Below are positions 22,145-32,454 of a stretch of 64,000 nt of DNA, piece after piece; within the stretch, counting starts at the first letter, position 1, and each line of letters starts with the position of its first letter. A program made the position numbers and the translations under genes. Location of the stretch: assembly GCA_003049465.1 (NCBI GenBank), contig PYSS01000047.1, forward strand, positions 124,001 through 188,000, given 5' to 3'. Source of the stretch: Magnaporthiopsis rhizophila. Its lineage: Eukaryota > Ascomycota > Sordariomycetes > Magnaporthales > Magnaporthaceae. Under the pieces are notes generated by a model. It saw nothing but the letters and a program-made list of their open reading frames with translations, had not been told where the DNA came from and did not search any database.

Positions 22145-24099
22145 GGTGGATTCGAAGACAGCCACCGAGAGGCGGCGGCTGCTGTTGAGATGCTGCTCGA
22201 GCTGTGCGTGAGAGATGGCTGTGGTACTTGCATCCAGGAATTCCGGGAAGAATTTGCATGGGCGCTTGTCGCAGCTGCGAGGCGTGCGAATATGCGGCTC
22301 TTCAAAGTCTTGTCGAGTCACTCGGGTATGGTGACTGCCCAGGTACTATCGGCCGCCATCCGAGGCCAAGATCCCGTAATCATCAACTTCTGTCTTCGAC
22401 AAAAGCTCGATCTTAGGGAACGAGCCCGGATGATCTCGAACAAAAGCCTCCCGGACAGAACTTTGCCCACAACACCACCAGCCGGGGCTATACTCATTCG
22501 CGATCACCAACTGGCCGCTACCTTGGAAAATCGGGGTGCATTCGATCTTGTTAGGGACCTTGACTGCCATCTGGCAGCCGCTGCGACCGCTGCAGCCCGA
22601 GTGTGTGCCGTCGGCTACCTGGAAAGGATTTTGACCCAGAGGCCGCATTTCCAGCCAACTCTCTTATGCCCAGCATTAATCGCAGCAGCCATGTCCGACT
22701 CTACTGAAGCCGCTTTGCTGTTACTTGATTCTGGAGTTGGCGGGGGCTGCCAGGAGTGTATCGTGTCTGCCCTTCACGTGGCCTTGGAGCGAAAAAAACA
22801 AACCGCTGATCTACGCCATTCTCGATTCAGATCCTCGTCTGGCAACCCCCCGTTGCGGGTCCGTCAGTTTTGTGCCAGTCAGTCAGGTACGGGGACTACT
22901 CCCTAGTCGAAACACTGATCTATATGGGCGTGGACGTCGGCGACCAGGACGGAGCGCGAGCACTGAACGAGGCTGTAGGGTTACGGCGCACAGACCTGGC
23001 CAGTCTGCTTCTAGCGAAAGGTGCTCCCTTAGACGGCGTTCCGGAGTGTTGCTCAATCGAGCACCCGCTCTCGAAAGCGATTTTTTCGGCACACGAGGAG
23101 ATGGTCCAGCTTCTCCTTTCCAAGGGTGCGAACCCAGCACCTGGAATCCAGGGCCCCCGGCGGTACCCCAGGCTCGCCGGCGACGAGCCCACTGTCTACG
23201 AACTCGGCCTCGACGGTCCTATTTTCCACATGCTTCTCGAAGCGTTCAAAACAAGGTATCCCCAAGGGTTACGGGGATTCAGATCCGATTTCGTATTTCA
23301 GGCTATAAAGCTTAACAACCTTAGAGCCTTGGAGTCCCTACTTGCCACACGCCTCAACCCCAACTACATCGATCACTCCATTTACGGAACCGGTTTTGCC
23401 AAACCCGGGTTTTACAGCCCTTTGGGCTATGCTATCCGGGAGTTGGCTGACCGGAGCATACTGGAGTGCCTAATTGGCGCCGGAGCCGACGTCAATGGCA
23501 TCGCTGCACTGCCTAACGGACTCGGGGAGTACGGTTCCGGTGATGTTTGGCCGCGGCAGCCTGCACTTTTGGTTGCCATCGAGACGCGCACGGAGGCCCT
23601 TGTGACCTTTCTACTAGACAAAGGCGCAAACGTTAACTGTCCGGCCGAGCTGGGCGTCAAGCGAACACCATTGCAGGCCGCGTGTGAGATTGGGAGTTGG
23701 TGTATCGTCGAGCTCCTCCTAGAGCGGGGCGCAGACGTCAACGCCGCCCCCGCGCGGAGGGCCGGGGGCATGGCGTTGCAACTGGCCGCGATGGGCGGAT
23801 ATGTGCGGATCGCCGAGCTGCTACTGTCGCGCGGGGCCAACGTCCACGCGGCCGGCTCCAGGCTACATGGACGTACCGCGCTGCAAGTTGCGGCGGAGAA
23901 CGGCCGGTTCGACATGCTGCAGCTGCTGTGGGACTCGCAACAGGGAGCCGGTTTCCCGGATGATGAGATCAAGCGAGCGATCAACTACGCCAACGACAGA
24001 GGCCACGGGAGCTGTGCGGAAGCCATTTCGCTCCTCCGGACGAAAAAGCTCCTCGCTGGAATTTTGCCCGTGCAGGCACCACGCGAGCATCTCACGTGA
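22145..24099 (+). pseudogene. 5'-truncated ankyrin-repeat gene with two frame lesions
   Basis: The coding signal starts abruptly near 22145 with no ATG and continues to TGA at 24097-24099. The first segment (to 22798) contains VEMLLELC, FAWALVAAARRANM and LSAAIRGQDPVIINFCL. Later segments carry clear ankyrin repeats such as RTPLQAACEIGSWCIVELLL and RTALQVAAENGRFDMLQLL, each ending in RGA/KGA-type loops. Frame change 1 is at a seven-A run (22792-22798): reading one fewer A joins ALHVALERK to NKPLIYAILD. Frame change 2 is at the CAGTCAGTCAG tract (22876-22886): a 4-nt repeat unit too many. Each lesion is a +1 shift. Ankyrin arrays of this kind bind proteins; the lost N-terminus prevents a finer assignment. 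A sequencing error could explain the A-run but less easily both. Confidence 0.7.
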
Positions 24100-24274
24100 G
24101 GACAGAAGGAGAAGGTGTGTTTGAGTCCGAGTCTGTATAATTCCATGTTACATACCCTTCCTGCTTGCTCGTATTACAATTCCTCAAGGGGGTGTTCCGT
24201 ATAAAAGCTTTATAAAATGCAAAAGAGGTTATGAAAAGGCTGGGGGCCCTGCGACGGCTGTAAACAGTTTGCCC

Positions 24275-24663
24275 CTGGCTCCCCGTTGCGTTTGCATTGA
24301 TATACCTACGTTGAAGTTGCTGTTTTTTTTTTTTTTTGTTGGCTCCACGTGGAACACTCATCACCCTCCCCTTCTTTTAAAATGCAGCGCCGCTCCGAAC
24401 TCCCACACACTATTTATGGCGCTTCCCAGACGAATCTTATACCGACTGTCTGGAGTTGCGCCCAGACTCCCTCCGGCTTCGGCATCCTTTACCGCAACAC
24501 CGGCCCGGTCACGCTGCCGGCGACGACCACGATCGCGACCGCGAACGGAGGATCCAGCAGCATCGTGATGACTACGATTAGGTCTGCCGCGACCGCGGCC
24601 AACACCGACAGACAACCTGGCTTCAACCGTCATGGCAGCAGCAACGGACCAGAAACCTCCTAA
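24275..24663 (+). pseudogene. Fragment of a cysteine-containing membrane protein gene (copy 1)
   Basis: From 24363 the frame reads PTVWSCAQTPSGFGILY, RNTGPVTLP and a Thr/Ser-rich stalk, ending at TAA 24661-24663. It parallels the region at 26640-26980, which reads LWNCDSTPYGSGTLY, STPGPVTVL. Both copies share CCCCGTTGCGT at the left edge (24282 and 26651), followed by a T-rich, intron-like stretch. Copy 1 lacks the signal peptide, the upstream cysteine region and the membrane segment, so it is a truncated duplicate. No function can be stated beyond a likely cell-surface Thr/Ser stalk. Confidence 0.5.
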
Positions 24664-24680
24664 GGGCTCAGATCCCTCAA

Positions 24681-25100
24681 ATCTCAAAGACGCTCTTCTC
24701 CCGGATCATCCTCGGCTTCGCCACCACGGCGGCCGCCGTCGACATCCGCTCGCACCACAGCGCCAGCTGCTCGGGCAACTGCGTGCGCTGCGTCGACATC
24801 AACCCCAACACGTGCTGCGATGGGGCCGCAGCGCAGAGCTTGGCCTTTGTGGCCATCCCGTCCAACTGGCGCATCGAGTGCCGCGGCTGCTCGGGCGGCA
24901 ACTGCGCCAACCGCCGGGCTGCCATCTTCTCCAACGGCCGCGCCAGCGCCTGCACCGAGCCGGGCAACACTTCCACTTCATCGGCGGCGGCTACGGCTTG
25001 GTCAACAGCGCGGCTCGGGCGCGGCGTCGACGGCGGGCAGCAGAAAGTGCGCGTCCCGACGAGCCGGTGGTTGAGGACGGGTCTGAGTTATGACGTTTCT
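24681..25100 (+). pseudogene. Secreted cysteine-rich protein remnant without a start codon
   Basis: The frame from 24681 reads ISKTLFSRIILGFATTAAA, an apparent signal peptide, then VDIRSHHSASCSGNCVRC, DINPNTCCDG, AIPSNWRIECRG and SGGNCANRRA. The Cys spacing and the INPNTCC / IPSNW blocks recall a family of small secreted fungal proteins (from memory; no name known to me). The first codon of the signal peptide is ATC where ATG is expected, and there is no in-frame ATG upstream. Near 24965 the signal moves to another frame (HFIGGGYGLVNSA), and again near 25080 (SYDVSGLEEDPVL). With these lesions it is probably dead. It directly abuts the TAA of the preceding fragment. Confidence 0.45.
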
Positions 25101-26105
25101 GGGCTGGAGGAGGATCCGGTTTTGGTGCGTCTTGTGTGTTCTGCTGTGGCAAACTCTGCGAAGCTCGATGGTAAACTCTTTTGTATCTGGCTGCTAGACA
25201 TGGTTCATTTTCGGATCCCAGTGCGTAACCATTCTTTGCCAAGAGCCCTCCAAAAAAAATTAAAAAAATTATCCCTGTTTCTCTTTCAACTCGAGGTAAT
25301 CACAAACCTTGAAAATCGATGCCTTACAAACATATCTTCTCGTCCACCTTCAGTCTTATCGGAGCCGCCGATGGGAGCATAACCTCTGTCGTCAGACGTC
25401 CCAGAGGCGTCCAAGAGCCTTTCCGTCTAAATGTGGCAAGACTCGTGCACGTCACGCTGCCGGCGGTTGAGTATTCGGAGGGCTCACAATAACTGCAGTG
25501 CTGTGGCTGTTCAAAAGGGGACGGCATATAATCTCGTTGCTGATGTTTCCAAAGTTCATAAATTTCTATCGAAGTCGGGCCCATGAGCTTTGTACTATAG
25601 CTCTCAATCAAGGAATCATCGTCACGCGGTATCCTTCAACTTAGTTTCATAATCAGGAATCTGGCTAGATATCCTTCGTCAACAATTCCCGAGTCAAGTG
25701 ATCAAGCGAGCGACGAGTGTGGTGTGTGACACCGGAAAGGCTTTGCAGCCAGGGCTCGCCTAGCAATGGCCGAAAAGAGAATGGGGCTGGCTGGGCGGGC
25801 GTGACTGCAGACCAATCTCCTCCAGCGCGATTGGGCCATATCCACACGCCACCAGTTGCTAGTGAAGCCCCTATTGGACACTCGGAGATGCATGTCGTCG
25901 GACTGCTCCCGTCTGCTAGCTGGTCGTTCAGCCCTTTAAGCACATTTTTGCCCGACATCAAGCTTGCTTCCGTGCATGTTTCCCTGCTTGCTCTTGCTTT
26001 CGGGGAGCAGTACCAGTCGCTCCCTGCGTTCTCATAGTGGGGTGGTGTACACAGGCACACGCAACAACTGCTCCGTCCATCGACGTGCCTCCCGGCCAGC
26101 AAAAA
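25101..26105. other. Intergenic within the decayed island
   Basis: About 1 kb without a supportable gene. An open minus-strand frame of over 300 codons covers 25665-26618, but it starts at TTG, has no motif, and is antisense to the better-supported signal-peptide region at 26106. Confidence 0.5.
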
Positions 26106-27539
26106 ATGATGAAGAGCGTCTTCGGGGCGACGGTTTGGGTGGGTGTTGCCCTGCCCGCCGCCGCCGCCATCCGTGCCGACGACGTTCAAGCCGGGTTTCT
26201 GGAGGCGGGGAACGCGAACGTGTTCCACGCCAGACAGACAGCCAGGCATCATCCGCACCGCCTCGGCGACAGGGCCCCGGCGCCCACCCCAGCTCCCAAG
26301 ATGTTCCCACCAGGAGACCATGTCCTGGACAAGAGAAGCAGTAATAACAACACGATCGGGTTCATTCCTGGTCTGGATTGTCAGTCCCGACGCTTTTCTC
26401 CTGGAGCCGAATGTCCCACGCTCGCCCTCTTGCTGACAACGCCGCGTTGAGTAACCCGCATCGTGGGCCATCACATGCCCTTTGAAATAGTCTCCGATCA
26501 CACAGTCGTCTCGGGGGGTCGTCGGGTGTTGCCAGGACGGCCCGACCACGACGGCGCCGTGTATTGGATACGTGACCTGCCTCAACTCGTCGGAGAAAGC
26601 CTCGTTTACGACCGACAACGGGTTTACCAGATACTGGTATGCTCTGTCTCCCCGTTGCGTCTGTAACTTTATCTGCGCCGAATTTCTTTTTTTTTTTTTT
26701 TTTTGCTGGACGTAGAAAGAAACTCACCACGTCCCTTCTCTTGAAGCAGCGGTTATTCCAAATACCCGTACTGCTATCGATGGGGCTTCCTAGGCAAGTC
26801 CTATACTCTCTGGAATTGCGATTCTACTCCCTACGGCTCCGGCACCCTTTACAGCACTCCCGGCCCGGTCACGGTACTGTCGACGTCAACGTGGGGCGGA
26901 CCGAAAGGAGTCTCAATCCTAATCCGGACGACCGTAGCCCACACCGCCGGACAGCCTGGCTTCGATTCCCAGGGGCAGGAGCTGGGGCAGGAGCCGGGGC
27001 AGGGGCAGCACGGGCAGCAGCCATCGCAGGCGCAGGAGTCCTCGAACGTCAGCGCCATCGTCGGCGGCGTCGTCGGTGGCATCGGGATACTCGCCATCCT
27101 CGTCTTCTCCCTCGCCTTCCTCGTCTTCTCCCTCGCCTTCCCCGTCTTTCCCCCCGCCCCCCCCGTCCATCGTAGCCGCAAGGCCGACAAGGCAAACCCC
27201 ACCACCAACATCACCTACAACGGCGGCGGCCCTCAAGTTGGCTCGCCAGGGCCCGGACCGCACCCGGAGGCAGGCGTGGACCAGTATACCAGGTACGGCG
27301 GCTACGCGCCCGCCGTGGCCCAGTCGCCCGATGTGGCTGTTGGCAACCGAAAGAGCACCTTCAAGCCGCCGACTGGGTTTGGCGCCGTTGTTGCGCCCCA
27401 AACCGGAGGCAACCAGAGCCCCCAGCCTCACAACCACCAGCAGCAACAGCCGCCGCCGCCGCTGCAATACGCCGGCCAAGCGTGTGGGATGCCGATCGAA
27501 CACGACCAGCGGCCGTATGGGCTGCAAGAGGTTGCTTGA
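26106..27539 (+). pseudogene. Cysteine-rich single-pass membrane protein gene, probably degenerate (copy 2)
   Basis: ATG at 26106 begins a clear signal peptide (MMKSVFGATVWVGVALPAAA). A middle segment in another frame (about 26490-26680) reads RGVVGCCQDGPTTTAPC, like the Cys-rich ectodomains of fungal surface proteins, but it follows a TAG and no good splice sites join it to the first part. A T-rich intron-like stretch ends near 26749. The last part (26748-27539) gives CYRWGFLGKSYTLWNC, a Gln/Gly/Ser stalk, a membrane helix (VSAIVGGVVGGIGILAILVF, about 27047-27106) and a Pro/Gln-rich tail ending at TGA 27537-27539. The layout is type I: ectodomain outside, tail in the cytosol. It may still be expressed if I have missed an intron. 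Confidence 0.45.
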
Positions 27540-28324
27540 ACGGGCTGGCTGTTGTGTCTATAATATGAACCATGGTGAGGGCAAGCCTGGATATTAGCTG
27601 CTGGTATGTGTCGGTGGGCGTGGGCTTTTCCCAGTACTATACCTCGAGATATCTTTTGACGCTTATCGTGGAAACGCAACCGGGGTCTAAGGCTTCCTGC
27701 CACTTCCGCAGAAGAGTCCGGTCGTGGCGGTCTGCTCGCATTTTATCTCCAAGACTCCGAGCGGCACGTAATATACGGCGCTAGGCTGCTCGGGAGCCGC
27801 TGCTGCTCATGCTGACGGCGCATCCGGGCTGCTGATGGTCCGGTTGATGAAAATCAAGGCACGCTAATGAGCACACTGACTTTTGTCGCCAAACTTTTGG
27901 TTGCTGGTCCGCATGTTTCTGCAAGGTGGCTACGATCACCGGTACCAAGCGTCGCTGCCAGTGAACGTATAGGTCCAGAACCAGTCCTCGTCCGCCGCCC
28001 CGAGGATGGGCGCCGTCGTGGCGCCTCCACCGTACTAGCGCCGACCTTGAGGATGTTGACCCGGGAAATCGGTGCGTGATGGCTCGCATGTAGCGAGCCA
28101 TCTGACGCCGCGCTCTGTGCAGGGCCAGCTTAGCTTCACCAGGTAGAACTCGCCCGGCATGTTGTCCTCAAAGAGTGCCTCGAGCATTTGCCGCTTGGCA
28201 CGGGGTACTGCTAGACCATTTTCTCCATCCGGGACTGGCCGGCCAAGAACATCTCCAGCTCCTCGGTGCCGTATCCCAGGGAAGGCCATATGGTGCAGAC
28301 CGGACACCGACACATCATCGTGAT
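27540..28324. other. Intergenic, 3' of the membrane-protein copy
   Basis: No supportable gene. Minus-strand fragments such as FEDNMPGEFYLVKLSW (about 28120-28170) suggest that the decayed frame at 28325-29464 once extended into this stretch. Confidence 0.35.
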
Positions 28325-29464
28325 TCAAGGTATGCGTCGGAGGAGTCGTGGGTATGAAGGGCCCAGAGCCGTAGACCTCTTCGGTCCGCAGCAGCCGTGA
28401 GAAGATGAATCTTTGCGACGCAGAAACTCTTTGTGAGCCGTCCGCACGGCGTCTGGCGTTCCCCCCTCCCCGAAGGACGCGATAGTGGACGGAAAGTCCT
28501 CTTGCGACTGGCCACAGACGACCTTTAATAAACTGGTTGTCAAGCCGTCTGACACGATTTCAGGGCGGCGGTCTATGAGAGGCTCGCATCAGTACTGCGC
28601 CCGCAGCTGCAAAATGCGCATGCTTCCCCCTACACTAGGCGATCGGGGCGGCATCAGCAGGTCGCAGCATGCATGTGCGTACTTGGGGCAGCCAGGTGGC
28701 GACTGTGGCCAGGGCTCCGGCTTGGCTGGGACCAGAATGGGATACTCAGGGGTTTGACCTCGGGGGTTCAGCTGGTTGAGGTGCAGATTGATTTACGGAT
28801 ATGCTCCCTGCTGCGTCGCCACGAGCGCCTTGATGACCCCGACAAAGCCCGGGCGGTCCTTCAGGTGTCAAATTACCGTCTTGCCGGAGCCGACTAGTGG
28901 TGGCAGGGAACGGTCTTGCAGCTGCTTCTGCCGTCCATATCTCGAAGCCCAGCTGGAAGAAGCTCTCTCAAAGATTCCTCCGGCTTTCCACCGGGCCTCC
29001 AGCCTTACGTCTCGATCCCACCCATGCCTGGGCAAAACGTTTGACGGCGTTGGCGACAGGCTTGGCAAATACTCTGCTCCAATCTATACGCCCCCCCAAG
29101 GCCAGCCGCATGATACGTGCGTCTCCTAAATCAGCGTGGCCTTCCCCGCCGTGCTTGGCATGGTGATACCCGGCGTGCGACACATTCAGTCCACCTCCGA
29201 CTCACGGAACGGATCCATAATCGGGTCGCCGTCCCCAAGGACAGAGCTGATGGGGGTTTATGCGATAAGGCAGCTAGGTACGCCTTCGCCGCGAGCATAG
29301 TCGGCCGGCATGTAAACCAACACAAACAGAGCAGCGCGAGCCCTTAAGGGCGGCAGGGCCAGGCCCGGGCTGTCATTGAACCTCGTACACAGGGCCTCGA
29401 GCAGCAGGCGCTGCAGCGGGGGGCCCATGACCTTGGCCACGCTGGTGCTAATGGGACGGTACAT
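28325..29464 (-). pseudogene. Decayed reading frame with several nonsense codons, family unknown
   Basis: One minus-strand frame keeps protein-like character over about 380 codons, interrupted by seven or so stops and no obvious frame shift. It includes GPPLQRLLLEALCTRFND, LPPLVGSGKTVI (Walker-A-like), DRPGFVGVIKALVATQQGAY and DFPSTIASFGEGGTPDAVRT, and ends at TGA 28325-28327. Most stops could arise by single transitions from TGG, CAG, CAA or CGA codons, which would fit repeat-induced point mutation or CpG decay, though the count of stops is only about half that expected by chance in DNA of this composition. I do not recognise the family. The P-loop-like motif alone is not enough to assign an ATPase. 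Confidence 0.3.
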
Positions 29465-31449
29465 GAAGTCGAAGGAGATGGCGGCTCTACGCCGAGGACA
29501 GACACGCCCTAATATACGGAGGCGGCGTCACTTCGGGCTTGGCCATGATGTAGCTGCTCCTTGGGCAACAAGATTCGGAGGTAGTCGGCTTGGTGGTGTT
29601 GCGGAATGCACCACTCCTTCCCGAATCCGCTTCCTTTCATGCGTACTGCCACACCCGACGGCTGCCTGGTAGTGGCCCAGTACTGGACATACCTACGTGC
29701 ACAAAGTATGTGATTGAAAAGTCAAAACAAACAAAGCAGAAAACAACGTCCGTATCCAAGCCCCACAGCATAGCACAAGCTGTTATAAGCGAAAACGGGC
29801 ACAAGTCGCGGGACACCATCCCACCAACCCGGTCTTGGCACCATGGCGCATTCAACGGAGTTTCCTTACCTGGTAGCTGCGCTCTCCCTCCCCGTGTGAC
29901 AATGCAAGGATCTAGCTGGGAGGGCCCAGCATGCACCCCGCCATCCTAAGGAATCCCGATATCAAGGTCGACAATCCATCCTCCGGTCTGCCCACCAGCA
30001 CGATATTTCACCAGTCATCATTCACGTTTGGAGCACAGGTTGTGAGGCGGCCGAATCTCTCATTACCTAGACCCTCAAAGGGCAAAGAAACAAGCGGGGT
30101 CTCGCCACTGGGAGACCTGACGAAATTCTAGAATAAAACCCCTCCTCCGCCCGCCGAACCGGGGGCTATGCGATCCAACAATAGGAAGGGAAAGTTCGTA
30201 ATCTCATCATCATCATGTCGAATGAATGAACCGCCAGCCCTTCGCGCTAGCTAAGCAAGGAAAAAAAAAAGCCAATACAGGCCCCGAAAGAAAAGAACCC
30301 CCCGCCAGCTGTGATATCATTCTTTTTTGTGTGGCTTGAATTTGACAAAGGAAAAAAAAAAAGGATGATATTGCGCCGTTGTAGCGGAGATTTGTCAAGC
30401 TGTGTTGATCGCAGAAAGGACTCTAGGGATGTCGGGGGTCAGTGGAGCCATCAAGGCCCAGCTGTGCCCGTCCGTCCGCCTCTCTGCGATAACGGCCGAG
30501 TGGAGTGTCAAAAGCAAACGCCTTTCCCTCTTTTTTTTTGGTTCTTTTTTGATTTTCTTTTCGATGGGGGTTCTTCGTCAAATATGGGTTGACGCGGTGG
30601 GCTGCTTGTCGTCGATTGTTCAAGGGGCCGTTACCCCTGGATCGCATCCGTCAACCCTCGTTCGCTCTCCTCCCGCCTGGTGTTTGTTGGTATTAATGAA
30701 TCGACCAAGACTCCCAAAAACGCCAGGCTTTGTTGAAAGCCAAACAAGGTCGGGAAAGAAATCCATCCCAGGGTATACTTTTAAGACACGAAAACAGCAA
30801 ATCAGGTAGGAAACAAGGCAAAACGATGCGAAAATAACACAAGAAGAGGGCAGAGGGGAATCCAGGCTTGCTTTCCTCCCGTCGGTATACCGGGGCTGGT
30901 CGTGATCTTCCCATGTATCGGATCAACTGATTATGCCATCCCCTCTCGCCCCCTTGGAAATCATCAAAATTGGTCGGCCAACCTCCTGAGAGAAGTGAAG
31001 AAGGACAGCAAAGTCATTCTCCCAAATGGTGTTTCCAATCTGGTGAACCATGGTTGGGAGCTGCAAACGAGGTGGAACGCAAAAAACAAGATGAACACCG
31101 AAAAGACAAGAGTGGGAGATCGCCCAGGTAAACGATGAAAGAACACAACAAAAATGCGCCTGGGACTCCGGATCCTCAGCTCTTGCGAGCGCACATCGAT
31201 CGTCCCGTGTATGCCTTCCCTTCCGTGAAATGAGTTTTAACGCCTTGGAACGCCTGGGAGACCTGAATGAAGCTGCTGGCCTCGGTAGAAAGCAGGAAAG
31301 ATCTAACTCCCCATTGACATCCAAGTCGCCACGCCGCTAGGGCGGTAGACGGGTGCCGCCGGCAAGTCGAGACTTTGTGTGTCTTTCTCCGAGAGGACCA
31401 AAAGTGAGACGAGAAAAAAAAAACAAGGCTGGTCCAAACCACGGACCCT
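29465..31449. other. Intergenic, 3' flank of the BTB gene
   Basis: About 2 kb with A-rich and T-rich short tracts (30259-30268, 30352-30362, 30530-30540) and no recognisable coding region. Part of it will be the 3' untranslated region of the BTB gene, which ends at 31450 on the minus strand. Confidence 0.5.
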
Positions 31450-32454
31450 TCAGATGTTCCTCGGAGAGCGGGCATTGCCCGCGTCGATGACATCGTCCAG
31501 GTGGTTGCACAGGGCGACAAATAGGTCAAAGTACAGCTTGGAGCCCTCTCCACCGCGCTCCATCTCGGCCTGCATGGTGCCGCTCCGTTTGAAGGTCTTT
31601 CTGCACCGGATGATCAGTGCAAGGTAGTGAGCGCGCAGGCGGCTGTCCGTGTCGGGCGTGTGCGCGTAGCAGTACTGGGCGGAGCGCAGGATGGTTCCCA
31701 CGTCAATGCCGGACTGGAGCCCCTGCTTGCGCAGGGCCAGTCGCTTGAGCTCCTCGAGCCCGTACCGCTCGGCGGCGCAGTAGATGACGGTGTCGCGCAG
31801 CAGGTGCTGGTCGACAGCCGAGATGTAGACGGTCGCCTCGACGGCGGAGGGCACGTACGGCGAGCTGGTGGTGCTGCCGGCGCGGCCGCCTCCGGTTTCG
31901 TTGGGGTTGGGGGATGAGTGTGGGGTGTGGCGCTGGCGCGGGTCGGAGTCCTCTAGTTCCCAAGAGTTGCGGTGCTTGTTGTGAAGCAAGCGCGGGTAGT
32001 AGTCGCCCTTGTAGAGGTACTCCAGCACACCCGAGAACACCTCAGGCTCCTCCTCGGGCAGGGCAATCCTCTTGCTCTGCGCCTCGAGGTATTGTTCCTG
32101 GCAGAGCGCCGCGAAGAAGGGGCTCTGGCACAGCACGTCCTCGTGCGCCGCAAACAGCCGCCCTTCCCGCCCGATCGCAAGCGTGACGATGGGCGAGGGC
32201 GCCAGGGACTTGGGGCTTGCGCCCTGCTTCCACTGCGACGAGGGCTTGCTCGCCGCCGCGGACGCCTCCTCGGCGCTTGAGAGCGACCGCTGCAGTTTCG
32301 ACAGCTTCTGCGGATCCCGCCCGGAGCCCGCATTGCCGCCGGCGCCTTTCCTCGTCAACCTCGACGACTTGTCCACGCGGTGGTGCGCGTCCATGCCGCC
32401 GCTCCCGCCCTGGGAGTGCTCCTTGTTGCTCGATCGGAAGGAGCGCTTGAACAT
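31450..32454 (-). CDS. BTB/POZ domain protein
   Basis: A single exon of 334 aa; the ATG is at 32454-32452. The N-terminus (about 1-85) is basic and Ser/Gly-rich. A BTB fold begins near residue 88: PIVTLAIGREGRLFAAHEDVLCQSPFFAALC, then EEEPEVFSGVLEYLYKGDYYP, the usual core around the conserved hydrophobic, His and Leu positions. A Ser/Pro-rich insertion follows (DSDPRQRHTPHSSPNPNE), then a helical BACK-like part (AAERYGLEELKRLALRK) and a C-terminal helix region. Such proteins dimerise and often act as Cullin-3 adaptors or scaffolds in fungi. There is no kelch, zinc-finger or MATH domain, so the partner cannot be named. A TATA-like TATAAATA lies on the minus strand at 32929-32922. Confidence 0.82.
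   Translation of the reverse strand: MFKRSFRSSNKEHSQGGSGGMDAHHRVDKSSRLTRKGAGGNAGSGRDPQKLSKLQRSLSSAEEASAAASKPSSQWKQGASPKSLAPSPIVTLAIGREGRLFAAHEDVLCQSPFFAALCQEQYLEAQSKRIALPEEEPEVFSGVLEYLYKGDYYPRLLHNKHRNSWELEDSDPRQRHTPHSSPNPNETGGGRAGSTTSSPYVPSAVEATVYISAVDQHLLRDTVIYCAAERYGLEELKRLALRKQGLQSGIDVGTILRSAQYCYAHTPDTDSRLRAHYLALIIRCRKTFKRSGTMQAEMERGGEGSKLYFDLFVALCNHLDDVIDAGNARSPRNI

Noticed and set aside
25665..26618. 317-codon open frame on the minus strand
   Set aside because: Starts at TTG, has no motif, and is antisense to a clear signal-peptide start at 26106.
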